Source: B8-G4 sp033720735 | GTDB lineage: Bacteria > Bacteroidota > Bacteroidia > Chitinophagales > Saprospiraceae | Reading direction: 5' to 3' | Assembly: GCA_033720735.1 (NCBI GenBank) | Contig: JAWWBX010000023.1 | Location: 1 to 25,511, forward strand | Length of the DNA stretch: 25,511 bases | Shown here: positions 14,863 through 24,069 of the stretch, one piece after another | Layout of the letters: the number at the start of each line of letters is the position of its first letter | Numbering within the stretch: position 1 is the first letter of the stretch | Notes under the pieces: generated by a model | What the model saw: the letters and a program-made list of their open reading frames with translations, nothing else | Database searches by the model: none | What the model was told of the DNA's origin: nothing | Position numbers and translations under genes: made by a program

Positions 14863-16809
14863 ATGAGCAAAACAAGCGGCGAATATAGCGCCAGTAATAT
14901 ACAGGCACTCGAAGGACTTGAGGCGGTCAGAAAGCGCCCGGGAATGTACATCGGAAGTACCGATGTCAAAGGCCTCCATCACCTGGTATGGGAGGTGGTC
15001 GATAACTCCATCGACGAACACATGGCGGGGTACTGCGACCTCATTGAAACCACCATCCACGAGGACAATTCGGTGTCCGTCCGTGATAATGGACGCGGGA
15101 TCCCGACCGGCATGCATGAGAAATTGCAAAAGTCGGCTCTCGAGGTCGTGATGACGGTACTGCACGCCGGAGGGAAGTTTGACAAGGATACCTACAAGGT
15201 TTCTGGTGGACTGCACGGGGTGGGTGTTTCCTGTGTCAATGCCTTGTCACGCAAACTCAGAGCGGAAGTGCATCGCGAGGGCAAGGTCTTCGCCCAGGAA
15301 TATGAACGCGGCATACCGCTCTCGGATGTCCAAACCATCGGTGAAGCCGCGGACACCGGTACCATCGTTACGTTCTGGCCGGATCCGCAGATCTTTGAAA
15401 CCCTTGACATGCGTTTTGAGACCATGGCGACGCGACTCCGCGAACTCGCCTACCTCAACAAAGGCCTGCGCCTGGTCCTCGTCGATGAGCGGGTGCGGGA
15501 TGCCAACGGCGACCCCCTGAAAGAGGAATATTACTCCGAAGGCGGTCTGACCGAGTTTGTCAAGTATCTCGACGAGAGCCGTACACCACTGATCGATCCG
15601 CCTATCCACGTAAAAAGCCGGGAGGACAACGTAGATGTCGAAACAGCTCTCCAGTACAACACCGGGTATCAGGAACACGTGTTTTCTTTCGTCAACAACA
15701 TCAAGACCAGGGACGGGGGAACGCATGTGGCCGGCTTCAGGATGGCGATCAATCGTGTTTTCAAAAAATACGGTGAAGACAACGGCCTCTTCTCCAAGCT
15801 CAAGTTCAAGATCTCGGGAGAAGACTTCAGGGAAGGCCTGACGGCCATTGTCTCGGTCAAGGTACCCGAACCGCAATTCAAAGGTCAGACCAAGGGCGAA
15901 CTGGGCAACTCGGAAGTGACCGGGATCGTGTCCCGGTGTGTCGGAGAAACACTGACCTACTACCTCGAGGAAAATCCCAAACTCGCCAAGCGAATCATCG
16001 ACAAGGTCATCCTGGCGGCTACCGCACGCCACGCTGCGCGGAAAGCACGTGAAATGGTCCAGCGCAAGAATGTGCTGACCGGGAGTGGACTGCCAGGCAA
16101 ACTCGCAGATTGTTCGTCGAAGGACCCGGGAGAGAGCGAATTGTTCCTTGTGGAGGGGGATTCAGCGGGCGGTACGGCCAAGCAGGGCCGCGACCGCAAC
16201 TTCCAGGCGATCCTGCCGCTTCGAGGCAAGATCCTGAACGTGGAAAAAGCATTGGAACACAAGATCTACGAGAACGAGGAGATCAAGAATATCTTTACCG
16301 CTCTCGGTGTCAGCATCGAAGAACGGGATGGTGAGCGGGTGCTCAATATCGAGAAGCTGCGCTACCACAAGATCGTGATCATGTGCGACGCCGACGTCGA
16401 CGGCAGCCATATCGTCACCCTGATCCTCACTTTCTTTTTCCGCTACATGCCGATCCTGATCGAAAAGGGGCACCTGTATATCGCGGCACCACCCCTGTAC
16501 AAGGTGTATCGCGGGAAGGAATTCCGGTACTGCTGGGATGATGACGAACGAGATGAAGCGGTCCAGGCGTATCGCCGGCATGAAAACGATGAGTCAGTCA
16601 AGGTTCAGCGCTACAAGGGTCTCGGTGAAATGAACGCAGAACAGCTGTGGGAAACCACCATGAACCCGGATACGCGGATCCTGAAACATGTGACCATCGA
16701 TGATGCCCTGGAGGCGGATCGTGTATTCTCTATGCTGATGGGTGATGAGGTACCACCCCGGCGTGCCTTTATCGAGTCGAACGCGATTTACGCCAACGTC
16801 GATGTCTAG
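14863..16809 (+). CDS. gyrB: DNA gyrase subunit B
   Basis: This 648-residue ATPase subunit of the type II topoisomerase introduces negative supercoils together with GyrA. The GHKL ATPase domain has E44 and N48 (WEVVDNSIDEH), DNGRGIP and GGLHGVGVSCVNALS. The transducer domain follows, and then the Toprim domain with EGDSAGGTAKQGRDRNFQAI (E431) and MCDADVDGSHI (D509, D511, D513). The C-terminus carries QRYKGLGEMNAEQLWETTM. The length is that of Bacteroidota GyrB, without the 170-residue insertion of E. coli. Starting at ATG 14863 avoids the GTG at 14857, which would add two residues. ParE is the main alternative, but the PLRGKILNVEKA stretch and the C-terminus fit GyrB. Its stop shares a CTAG tetramer with the convergent glycosyltransferase gene. 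Confidence 0.96.
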   Translation: MSKTSGEYSASNIQALEGLEAVRKRPGMYIGSTDVKGLHHLVWEVVDNSIDEHMAGYCDLIETTIHEDNSVSVRDNGRGIPTGMHEKLQKSALEVVMTVLHAGGKFDKDTYKVSGGLHGVGVSCVNALSRKLRAEVHREGKVFAQEYERGIPLSDVQTIGEAADTGTIVTFWPDPQIFETLDMRFETMATRLRELAYLNKGLRLVLVDERVRDANGDPLKEEYYSEGGLTEFVKYLDESRTPLIDPPIHVKSREDNVDVETALQYNTGYQEHVFSFVNNIKTRDGGTHVAGFRMAINRVFKKYGEDNGLFSKLKFKISGEDFREGLTAIVSVKVPEPQFKGQTKGELGNSEVTGIVSRCVGETLTYYLEENPKLAKRIIDKVILAATARHAARKAREMVQRKNVLTGSGLPGKLADCSSKDPGESELFLVEGDSAGGTAKQGRDRNFQAILPLRGKILNVEKALEHKIYENEEIKNIFTALGVSIEERDGERVLNIEKLRYHKIVIMCDADVDGSHIVTLILTFFFRYMPILIEKGHLYIAAPPLYKVYRGKEFRYCWDDDERDEAVQAYRRHENDESVKVQRYKGLGEMNAEQLWETTMNPDTRILKHVTIDDALEADRVFSMLMGDEVPPRRAFIESNAIYANVDV

Positions 16810-17930
16810 TACGGTCGGCCCTTCCAGCTGTAGCGACGGGACACGGCACTGAGGACGCCGATGTAAAGGACGTAGAAGAAATTCAGTGCAAAGGCCGGTA
16901 CAAACCAGCGCATGGCCCGTTTCTGCCCTGCGAACGTCGCAGCTGTGGACAACAAACGGTGGTCGGCGTATGCCTTGATGATCACCGCCACTACGACCAG
17001 GCTCCATCCTGACCAGGACATCAGTGAAACCAGAAGCAGGGCGACCATCAGCACAACATGCAGCAGCCAGACGGCAATCCATGTCAATATGATCGAGCGG
17101 TCCTCAAGTGCAGCATTCTTACTGGCCCAACGCAACCGCTGGCTTATCAGATCGTACCATGTCCTCTGAGGCCCTGTCTGCACCAAGGCGTCTTGCGATT
17201 TGACATAGCGCAAACTACCGGGATGTCGTCTGGCAATGGCTTCCAGCATGAACAGATCATCCCCCGATGCCAGATGGGCATGATCGCCGTATCCACCCAC
17301 TTCTTCGAAAACAGCGCGCCGGATGGCCAAGCTGGCACCATTGCCCAGACGGTGACGCCCACTGAACACACCAGCACCTGTGACAACCATCAACCCCAGG
17401 ATCTCCAGTGCCTGAAAAGAAGACAGCAACCCGGTTGCAGCCTGATAGACCACGGGGCCCGTCGCAGCCTGCACTTCATCTGTAAAGGATGCTGCCATGG
17501 TACGCACCCATCCGGGACCAACCAGGCAGTCGGCATCAGTCATAGCGATGATCTCTCCGTTTGCCATGCCGATCCCCGTGCTCAGCGCCGCCTTCTTGCC
17601 TCGGCCGGCGCCCGGGATCCCGGCCAGCTGTATGACTCTGACAGAAGGAAATTGTGCGGCGATCTCTGCTGTTCGATCGGTCGAATGGTCGTCCACGACG
17701 ATCACTTCCAGGAGATCGGCAGGATAGTGCTGCTGTGTCATCGAAGCCAGACATTGGCCCAGGTAGCGTGCTTCATTGCGCGCTGCGATCACCACCGATA
17801 CTGAAAATGACGCATCTCCTGTCGCAGCCGCCGGGGGGATAGCACGCCAGTCGCGAATGTAACCGAAGATCCTGTGGGTGTAAAGGAGCACCGCGATCAG
17901 GCCCAGCGCAGCCAATCCGGTCAAGACCAT
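16806..17930 (-). CDS. Membrane-bound family 2 glycosyltransferase
   Basis: The 374-residue protein has one N-terminal transmembrane helix (about residues 3-20), a cytosolic GT-A domain and two or three C-terminal membrane helices (about 284-312 and 345-366). The GT2 signature VSVVIAARNEARYLGQCLASM starts near 44, with VIVVDDHSTDRT at 77-87. The metal-binding DxD is T-D132-A-D134, the acceptor-site acids are in SGDD (222-225), and the processive-type QxxRW is QRLRW (264-268). It therefore probably transfers sugar from a nucleotide donor to a lipid or polysaccharide at the inner membrane; donor and acceptor are unknown. Its ATG overlaps the stop of the upstream membrane-protein gene by one base (TAATG), showing translational coupling. 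Confidence 0.93.
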   Translation of the reverse strand: MVLTGLAALGLIAVLLYTHRIFGYIRDWRAIPPAAATGDASFSVSVVIAARNEARYLGQCLASMTQQHYPADLLEVIVVDDHSTDRTAEIAAQFPSVRVIQLAGIPGAGRGKKAALSTGIGMANGEIIAMTDADCLVGPGWVRTMAASFTDEVQAATGPVVYQAATGLLSSFQALEILGLMVVTGAGVFSGRHRLGNGASLAIRRAVFEEVGGYGDHAHLASGDDLFMLEAIARRHPGSLRYVKSQDALVQTGPQRTWYDLISQRLRWASKNAALEDRSIILTWIAVWLLHVVLMVALLLVSLMSWSGWSLVVVAVIIKAYADHRLLSTAATFAGQKRAMRWFVPAFALNFFYVLYIGVLSAVSRRYSWKGRPY

Positions 17931-18391
17931 TACCTGGCGTGATCGTCCAGAAATTCGTCGTAACTCGTATGTTCGTCGGCCTCTTTCAGGGGTTTGAGGT
18001 CGAGCGACTCTTCCTGATCCGTGACATCTTCATACTCCACGAAGGCCTGCTCCTGCCTGCGTGCCTGGTCAAGGCGCTTGATCTTTCGATCCAGAAATGC
18101 CTTCCCGAAGAGGAAGGCCGCTACAAACGGGTAGAACAGCACCGTAAGGATGATGGCCACGACGCCGTTCATGGCGTTGGTCCGAAACCTGTTGATCAGG
18201 AAACGGATGTACTTCAGAACGGTCTCGTAGTTGACGATCAGAGCTCCGGCAAAGAGTACCAGGGGTAGCCACGAATACAGCAACCGCAGGATACCACCCG
18301 TGATCATTACAAACAGGATCGCAATCATCACAAAGACAAGGATGCCTACAATTCCGTTGATCGTGATCTTGGTGCGTTTCTCAGGTGACAT
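17930..18391 (-). CDS. Membrane protein of unknown function
   Basis: The 153-residue protein has three clear hydrophobic helices (about residues 12-34, 36-55 and 74-97) separated by short basic loops (YIRFLINRFRTN). A charged cytosolic tail of about 55 residues follows, rich in Asp/Glu (YEDVTDQEESLDL). I recognise no family. It lies 35 bases after the ABC exporter stop and overlaps the glycosyltransferase start by one base, so these three genes form an operon. By context it may help export or modify an envelope lipid or glycan, but nothing in the sequence proves this. Confidence 0.8.
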   Translation of the reverse strand: MSPEKRTKITINGIVGILVFVMIAILFVMITGGILRLLYSWLPLVLFAGALIVNYETVLKYIRFLINRFRTNAMNGVVAIILTVLFYPFVAAFLFGKAFLDRKIKRLDQARRQEQAFVEYEDVTDQEESLDLKPLKEADEHTSYDEFLDDHAR

Positions 18392-18426
18392 GGCGATTGA
18401 TTTAGGTGACCGCGTGGCGCAATGCC

Positions 18427-20193
18427 TCAGACATCCACTCCGGCCGTATGAGCAAACTGAATTTCGTACAACTTCTTGTAGTGACCGCTTTCCTTTGATA
18501 ACAACTCTTCGTGACTGCCCAGTTCAACACAGCGGCCATGATCGAGCACCAGGATCTTGTCTACATGGCGGATGGTTGAAAGACGGTGCGCAATAATGAT
18601 CGAAGTGCGCTTCTCGATCAGCATTTCAATCGCGTGCTGTATGATCGCCTCGGTCTCGCTGTCGATGGAGGAAGTCGCCTCATCCAGGACGAGGATATCC
18701 GGATCATAGACGAGTGCCCGGACAAAAGAGATCAGCTGGCGCTGCCCCATTGACAAGTTATTGCCCCGCTCGGTGACGACATAGTCATACCCACCAGGCA
18801 ATTGCTCAATAAAAGGATGCGCACCAATCGTTTTTGAGGCTTTCAACACGGTTTCCCGGGAGATCTCCGGGTCCATCAGGGTAATGTTCTCAAGCACCGT
18901 ACCCGTAAAGAGGAACACGTCCTGTAGTACCATGGCGATACGCTGGCGCAGTGCATTCAGTTCATACTCCTGGATCCTGACGCCGTCGATGGTGATGCTG
19001 CCAGAGCGGATCTCGTAGAATCGGTTCAGGATATTGATGATGGTGGTTTTGCCTGATCCCGTACTTCCGACAATGGCTAATGATTTGCCTGGTTCGATGG
19101 TAAATGACAGCCCCTTGATCACATCGGTTTCACCATCGTACGAGAAGAATACGTCTTGAAACCTGACCTCACCCTGCAGTTTGGCGACCGGCTGCGTCCC
19201 CTGATTTTCAATCCTGGACTCATTGTCGAGCACGCCGAAAATGCGATCAGCAGCTACCAGGCCCATTTGCAGAGTATTGAACTTGTCGGCCAGCATGCGC
19301 ATTGGCCTGAACAACATGTTGAGGTAGATCGGGAAGGCGATCAGGGCACCTAGTGTCACATCACCCCCCAGTACACCACGTGCGCCCCACCACACCATCA
19401 GCCCTAATGAAGCCGCGGCGATGATCTCTACCACCGGGAAGAAGACGGCATAGTACAGGATAGAATCCAGGTTGGCCTGCGTGTACTCGCGGTTGATCTT
19501 CTTGAACTGCTCCATCTCCTGTTTCTCGGCATTGAAGATCTGTACGATGTGCATTCCGGTAATCCGCTCCTGCAGGAACGCGTTCATGCGGCTGATCTGC
19601 GTGCGTACGACCTGGTAAGCTTTCTTCACCTTGGTCTTGAACACATAGGTGGCATAGACGATCAATGGCATGGTGATCAGGCAGATCAGCGTCAACTTGA
19701 CACTGGTGATAAACATGACGACTAAAACGGTGATCAGCGTCAGGACATCGGCCACGATGGTGATCACCCCCTGCGAGAAGACGGTGTTGATGGTCTCGAT
19801 ATCATTGATCGTGCGGGTGGTCGAACGACCGATGGGCGTGCGATCAAAGTGACTGAGATTGAGAGAAGTGATGTGACGAAATACCCGCACCCGCAAATCA
19901 CGGATCACGGACTGCCCCAACCGTGCCGTGGCGTAAACGAAGATATACTGAACCAGTCCGGTGACCAGCAATACCGCCACAAAGACAATGCTCATCCGTA
20001 CCAGTCCGGCAATGTCTGAACTGGCAATCTGGTTGTCGACGATCTGATTGATCAGCCAGGGCTGCAAGGTCGACAGTGGGGCTAGGATGATCGCCAGGAA
20101 GCCACACAGGGCAAACAACCCGCGGTACGGTCGCGCCAGTCCAAGCAGCCGCACAAACAACTGCCAATCAAATCGTTGCTGGTCGTCGCTCAA
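18427..20193 (-). CDS. ABC exporter with fused membrane and ATPase domains (MsbA/MDR type)
   Basis: The protein (588 residues from TTG 20193) has six transmembrane helices over about residues 20-310 and a C-terminal ATPase. The ATPase carries Walker A GSTGSGKTT (about 380), the signature LSMGQRQ (about 480), Walker B ILVLDEATSS (about 500) and the H-loop IIAHRLS. It should act as a homo- or heterodimer exporting a lipid, drug or peptide across the inner membrane. The frame continues upstream to a TTG at 20262, but that codon lies inside the promoter's -7 box (20260-20267), so it cannot be the start. There is no in-frame ATG before the first helix, so TTG 20193 is the best candidate. Downstream genes are an unknown membrane protein and a glycosyltransferase, hinting at envelope lipid or glycan export. 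Confidence 0.93.
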   Translation of the reverse strand: MSDDQQRFDWQLFVRLLGLARPYRGLFALCGFLAIILAPLSTLQPWLINQIVDNQIASSDIAGLVRMSIVFVAVLLVTGLVQYIFVYATARLGQSVIRDLRVRVFRHITSLNLSHFDRTPIGRSTTRTINDIETINTVFSQGVITIVADVLTLITVLVVMFITSVKLTLICLITMPLIVYATYVFKTKVKKAYQVVRTQISRMNAFLQERITGMHIVQIFNAEKQEMEQFKKINREYTQANLDSILYYAVFFPVVEIIAAASLGLMVWWGARGVLGGDVTLGALIAFPIYLNMLFRPMRMLADKFNTLQMGLVAADRIFGVLDNESRIENQGTQPVAKLQGEVRFQDVFFSYDGETDVIKGLSFTIEPGKSLAIVGSTGSGKTTIINILNRFYEIRSGSITIDGVRIQEYELNALRQRIAMVLQDVFLFTGTVLENITLMDPEISRETVLKASKTIGAHPFIEQLPGGYDYVVTERGNNLSMGQRQLISFVRALVYDPDILVLDEATSSIDSETEAIIQHAIEMLIEKRTSIIIAHRLSTIRHVDKILVLDHGRCVELGSHEELLSKESGHYKKLYEIQFAHTAGVDV

Positions 20194-20259
20194 AGGAAGA
20201 TTTTGAATGAATATAACGCGGTCACAGGCAGAGTGGTTGTCCTGTTCTACCGACGCCTT

Positions 20260-20267
20260 CAAAGTTA
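20260..20267 (-). promoter_or_regulatory. Bacteroidota -7 box TAACTTTG for the ABC exporter operon
   Basis: On the minus strand TAACTTTG matches TAnnTTTG exactly within the 18-base gap after radC. It predicts transcription starting near 20254, giving the exporter operon its own promoter and excluding the TTG at 20262 as start codon. Confidence 0.5.
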
Positions 20268-20280
20268 GGACAAAATACGG

Positions 20281-20979
20281 TCAGAGGCGGCCTTCGTCAA
20301 GGAAGCTGAAGTACCGCTGATGTCCCACAATGATGTGATCGGTGAGGCGCATATCCATGAGTTGGGCCGCCTCCCGGAGCTTGTGTGTCAGGTGAATATC
20401 CTGTTGGGAGGGCGTCAGTGAACCAGACGGATGGTTGTGTACCAGGATCAACCGTGTGGCACCATACTCGAGTCCCTTGCGCAGAATGATCTTGGGATCA
20501 ACAACCGCGCCGGTCATGCCACCGGCACTCACCCGTTCGCACCGGATCATCTGACCGGCCTGATTCATAAAGAGTACCCAGACCTCCTCATGCTGTTTGT
20601 CGGACAGATAGGGGCGGATAATATCGAAGGCATCGGCGCTCGAACTGATGCGCGGCAGATGTCGGGCCGCGGTACGCATGCGTCGGCGGCCCAGTTCGAG
20701 GGCCGCGGCGATCGTCACTGCCTTGGCCTCCCCGACCCCATTGAACTCCTGAAATTTGTTGATCGAGAATCGGGCCAGTTCGTGCAGGTCGTCCTGGGCT
20801 GCGGCCAGAATGCGTCTTGCCAGGTCGAGAGCAGATTCGTAGCGCGTACCGGATCCCAGGAGGATGGCGATCAGCTCGGAATCTGAAAGGACGGACAAGC
20901 CGTGTTGGAGGGCCCGCTCGCGCGGACGATCGTCAATGGCGAGGTGCTTGATCCTCACCCGAGGTTTATGTGGTGACAT
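20281..20979 (-). CDS. radC: RadC family JAMM/MPN-domain protein
   Basis: This 232-residue protein has a helix-hairpin-helix region (FQEFNGVGEAKAVTIAAALELGRR, about residues 75-98) followed by the JAB/MPN metalloprotease-like domain. The zinc motif H-x-H-x7-S-x2-D reads HNHPSGSLTPSQQD. Widespread in bacteria, RadC was once linked to DNA repair, but its real function is unsettled and the early assignment was withdrawn. Length and domain order are standard. It lies 35 bases downstream of the cystathionine synthase/lyase gene on the same strand and 18 bases before a separate promoter for the ABC exporter. No unusual features. Confidence 0.95.
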   Translation of the reverse strand: MSPHKPRVRIKHLAIDDRPRERALQHGLSVLSDSELIAILLGSGTRYESALDLARRILAAAQDDLHELARFSINKFQEFNGVGEAKAVTIAAALELGRRRMRTAARHLPRISSSADAFDIIRPYLSDKQHEEVWVLFMNQAGQMIRCERVSAGGMTGAVVDPKIILRKGLEYGATRLILVHNHPSGSLTPSQQDIHLTHKLREAAQLMDMRLTDHIIVGHQRYFSFLDEGRL

Positions 20980-21014
20980 GGTAGAGGGAAGATACGGAAT
21001 GTCCCGTAAGCGAC

Positions 21015-22154
21015 CTAGCCGAGGGCAGACATCAGGTCGGCTTTCAGGTCATCCACATCCTCGATGCCGATACTCAATCGAATCAGGGAGTCAGTGAGCC
21101 CTACCTTCATCCGTTCCTCACGCGGGATCGAAGCATGGGTCATGGACGCAGGATGGCCAATCAGCGACTCCACCCCGCCCAGCGATTCGGCCAGGGCAAA
21201 CAGACGGGTCGAGCTCAGCACCTGGATCGCTGCTTCCATGCTGTTGTCCTTGAGGTCGAAAGAGACCATCGCACCGAAAGCACGCATCTGCCGCGCCGCG
21301 AGATCGTGACCGGGATGCTCTGCCAGCCCGGGATAAATCACCCTGTCCGTGGCGGCATGCCCGTCCAGGAAGCGCGCGATTGCCATGGCATTGGCACAGG
21401 CCCGCTCAAGCCTGATATGCAAGGTCTTGATGCCCCGTAGTGTGAGAAAACAGTCCTGTGGGCCCGGTACGGCACCAGCTCCATTCTGGATATACCGCAG
21501 CTGATCGGCCAGTTTTGTATTGTTGGTGGCCACGATCCCCAGGATCACATCGGAGTGCCCGGCCAGATATTTCGTGGCCGAGTGCTGGACCAGGTCGGCC
21601 CCCAGATCGAGCGGCTGCTGCAGATATGGCGTGGCAAACGTATTGTCGACACACGTGACGATGTCGTGCTCGCGCGCAAGGGCAGTGACCCCGGCGAGGT
21701 CGATCATCTTGAGCATGGGATTGGTGGGTGTCTCGATCCAGAACAACCTGGTCCGGGGCGAGATCGCCGCACGTACTTCATCCAGATCGGACATATCGAC
21801 AAACTTGCTCTCGATGCCAAACTTGTTGTAAATCGTACGCAACAGGCGGAACGAACCACCATATAGATCATTCGTTGCGATCACCTCATCGCCCTGCCTG
21901 AGCAACTTCACAACGGCGTCCATGGCTGCCATTCCGCTACTAAAGGCGATGCCGTCAGTCCCATGCTCGAGCGCTGCGACACTGGCCTCCAACGCCTCCC
22001 GGGTCGGGTTTTGCGTGCGTGCATACTCGTATCCCTTGTGTTGGCCAGGGGCCTCCTGGACATAGGTTGAGGTCTGATAGATCGGGGTCATGATCGCCCC
22101 GGTCGCAGGATCGGGATCGACACCGGCATGCACCGCGAGGGTTCCAAACTTCAT
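21015..22154 (-). CDS. Cystathionine gamma-synthase/gamma-lyase (Cys/Met PLP enzyme)
   Basis: This 379-residue PLP enzyme belongs to the Cys/Met metabolism family. The Schiff-base lysine is K195 in VQHSATKYLAGHSD. Other landmarks are TSTYVQ, GYEYARTQNPTREALE (39-55, which supplies the Tyr/Arg phosphate contact from the neighbouring subunit), FSSGMAAMDA (71-80), DNTFATPYLQQP (170-181) and the C-terminal SLGGVESLIGHPASMTH. It either joins O-acyl-homoserine to cysteine (transsulfuration toward methionine) or cleaves cystathionine to cysteine. Sequence alone does not separate the two, so I give no symbol. It begins 26 bases after the second transketolase gene and is followed by radC, all on one strand. 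Confidence 0.95.
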   Translation of the reverse strand: MKFGTLAVHAGVDPDPATGAIMTPIYQTSTYVQEAPGQHKGYEYARTQNPTREALEASVAALEHGTDGIAFSSGMAAMDAVVKLLRQGDEVIATNDLYGGSFRLLRTIYNKFGIESKFVDMSDLDEVRAAISPRTRLFWIETPTNPMLKMIDLAGVTALAREHDIVTCVDNTFATPYLQQPLDLGADLVQHSATKYLAGHSDVILGIVATNNTKLADQLRYIQNGAGAVPGPQDCFLTLRGIKTLHIRLERACANAMAIARFLDGHAATDRVIYPGLAEHPGHDLAARQMRAFGAMVSFDLKDNSMEAAIQVLSSTRLFALAESLGGVESLIGHPASMTHASIPREERMKVGLTDSLIRLSIGIEDVDDLKADLMSALG

Positions 22155-22180
22155 TTCATATTCATTTTAGGCGCGGAAAG

Positions 22181-23164
22181 TTACTGCTCTACCGGCATCC
22201 CGGCACCTTTCCTGCGCAGCACTTTGCGCACTGAAGCGGCAATGTCGGTCGGGCTCAACCCGTATTTGACCAGCAGATCGGCTGGTTTGCCGCTTTCTCC
22301 AAAGCGATCATTGACAGCCACGATCTCAAGTGGTGCCGGTTGGTTGGCAGTCAGCACGCCAGCGATACTCTCTCCCAGCCCACCGGCACGCTGGTGCTCT
22401 TCAGCACTTACGGCGCAACCGGTTTTGGCGACCGAATTGAGGATGGCCGCTTCATCAAGAGGCTTGATAGTGTGAATATTGATCAATTCGACATCGATGC
22501 CTTCTTCTGCCAGGATCCGGGTTGCTTCCATACTCTGCCAGACCATGTGGCCAGTGGCAAACAGGCTGACGTCCCGCCCCTCTCGCATGACTATCGCCTT
22601 CCCGATCACAAACGGTTCGTCTTCGGGCATGAAGATCGGCCACCCGGGGCGCCCAAATCGCAAATAGACCGGTCCGTCATGATCGGCGATCGCAATGGTC
22701 GCCGCCCTGGTCTGATGATAGTCACACGGATTGATCACTGTAAAGCCCGGCAACATCTTCATGAGTCCGATGTCTTCAAGGATCTGGTGCGTTGCCCCGT
22801 CTTCACCCAGCGTCAGGCCGGCATGTGAAGCACAGAGTTTGACATTCTTGTGCGAATAGGCCACCGATTGCCGGATCTGATCATAAACGCGGCCCGTACT
22901 GAAGTTGGCAAAAGTGGCCGTAAAGGGGATCTTGCCGGCAGTCGCCAGCCCGGCTGCAATGCCCACCATGTTGGCCTCTGCGACACCGACCTGGAAAAAA
23001 CGGTCCGGAAATTCCCGGATGAAGTCGCCCATCTTCAATGATCCGGACAGATCGGCGCTCAGGGCGACCACGTTGGGGTGGGTATGCCCCAGCTGAGTCA
23101 GGCCCGCTCCAAATCCGTCCCGTGTGGCTTTCTTTCCTGTGCTTTGGTACCGTTCAAACATCAT
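22181..23164 (-). CDS. Transketolase, C-terminal subunit of a split enzyme
   Basis: The 327-residue protein equals the pyrimidine-binding and C-terminal domains of transketolase. It contains LSADLSGSLKMGDFIREFPDRFFQVGVAEANMVGIAAGLA, in which E63 is the glutamate that activates thiamine diphosphate. HAGLTLGEDGATHQ follows, and a C-terminal domain with VELINIHTIKPLDEAAI and SAEEHQRAGGLGESI. With the upstream N-terminal subunit it moves two-carbon units in the pentose phosphate pathway. Its ATG shares one base with the stop of that gene (TGATG), ensuring equal synthesis. Split transketolases are common in Bacteroidota and archaea. A 1-deoxyxylulose-5-phosphate synthase is excluded by the separate two-gene layout and the motifs. 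Confidence 0.93.
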   Translation of the reverse strand: MMFERYQSTGKKATRDGFGAGLTQLGHTHPNVVALSADLSGSLKMGDFIREFPDRFFQVGVAEANMVGIAAGLATAGKIPFTATFANFSTGRVYDQIRQSVAYSHKNVKLCASHAGLTLGEDGATHQILEDIGLMKMLPGFTVINPCDYHQTRAATIAIADHDGPVYLRFGRPGWPIFMPEDEPFVIGKAIVMREGRDVSLFATGHMVWQSMEATRILAEEGIDVELINIHTIKPLDEAAILNSVAKTGCAVSAEEHQRAGGLGESIAGVLTANQPAPLEIVAVNDRFGESGKPADLLVKYGLSPTDIAASVRKVLRRKGAGMPVEQ

Positions 23165-24021
23165 CAGATCGGTTGGTGCGGGAAATCTCCCAGCGTTTCT
23201 TCAAGTTGTGACAGGGCGTCCAGGGCCTGCTCGCGATTTGGCGCGACGCCATGCCATTTATGGGTGCCTTCCATAAAATCGACACCCTTCCCCATTTCGG
23301 TTCTCATCATGATCGCCACCGGCTTGCCATGGCCTGTCCTTTCTTTGGCTTCTGCGAGCGTTGCGATCACCTCGTCAAGATTGTTGCCATTCATGTGCAG
23401 TACATCCCATCCAAAGGCGGCCCATTTGGCTGGCAGATCACCCAGGGAGATCACATCATCGTTGGCACCATCGATCTGCTGGCCATTCCAGTCAACCGTT
23501 GCAATCAGGTTGTCGACCTTGTGATGGGCAGCAAACATCGCTGCCTCCCAGATCTGTCCCTCCTGAAGCTCGCCATCACCGGTGAGCACATACACCAGAT
23601 GAGCATCTCCGTTCAGGCGCTTGGCAAGTGCGGCGCCGATGGCGACCGAGAGCCCCTGACCCAGTGAGCCGCTGGCAATGCGTACACCAGGAAGCCCTTC
23701 ATGCGTGGCAGGATGCCCTTGCAACCGCGAATTGATTTGCCGGAATGTGCTCAATTCTTCGATGGGAAAATATCCGCTGCGGGCCAGGACGCTATACCAT
23801 ACCGGGGAGATATGGCCGTTGGAAAGGAAGAACATATCCTCGCCGGCACCGGTCATTTCAAAGGCGGGGTTGTGGTCCATGACGTCGAAATACAGTGCCG
23901 TCATAAATTCTGTACATCCCAGCGACCCACCGGGATGACCGCTCTGTGCAAAGTACACCATCCGAACGATGTCGCGACGCACCTGCGTGCAGATCTGCTG
24001 CAGATTCTCAAGGTTGGCCAT
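23164..24021 (-). CDS. Transketolase, N-terminal (thiamine diphosphate) subunit
   Basis: The 285-residue protein is the PP domain of transketolase. It has SGHPGGSLGCTEFMTALYF (27-45), FLSNGHISPVWYS, GSLGQGLSVAIGAALA (118-132) and the metal/diphosphate motif GDGELQEGQIWEA (148-160) completed by N179 in DWNGQQIDG. It forms the active site with the next gene's product, whose ATG overlaps its stop. Its own ATG is only 15 bases after the HU terminator hairpin and 7 after the T-run, so it is expressed by read-through of that terminator or from a hidden promoter near HU. Length and motifs are normal for the split form. Confidence 0.93.
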   Translation of the reverse strand: MANLENLQQICTQVRRDIVRMVYFAQSGHPGGSLGCTEFMTALYFDVMDHNPAFEMTGAGEDMFFLSNGHISPVWYSVLARSGYFPIEELSTFRQINSRLQGHPATHEGLPGVRIASGSLGQGLSVAIGAALAKRLNGDAHLVYVLTGDGELQEGQIWEAAMFAAHHKVDNLIATVDWNGQQIDGANDDVISLGDLPAKWAAFGWDVLHMNGNNLDEVIATLAEAKERTGHGKPVAIMMRTEMGKGVDFMEGTHKWHGVAPNREQALDALSQLEETLGDFPHQPI

Positions 24022-24024
24022 AAT

Positions 24025-24069
24025 GTCAAAAAGAGCGAAGGCAACCCAGGTGTTGTCGGGTTGCCTTCG
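24025..24069 (-). terminator. Rho-independent terminator of HU gene, abutting the transketolase start
   Basis: On the minus strand a perfect 12-bp stem (CGAAGGCAACCC at 24069-24058 with GGGTTGCCTTCG at 24047-24036, 10-base loop) is followed by CTC and five T residues (24032-24028). It lies 32 bases after the HU stop. The transketolase ATG (24021) begins seven bases past the T-run, so it may act as an attenuator. Confidence 0.9.
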
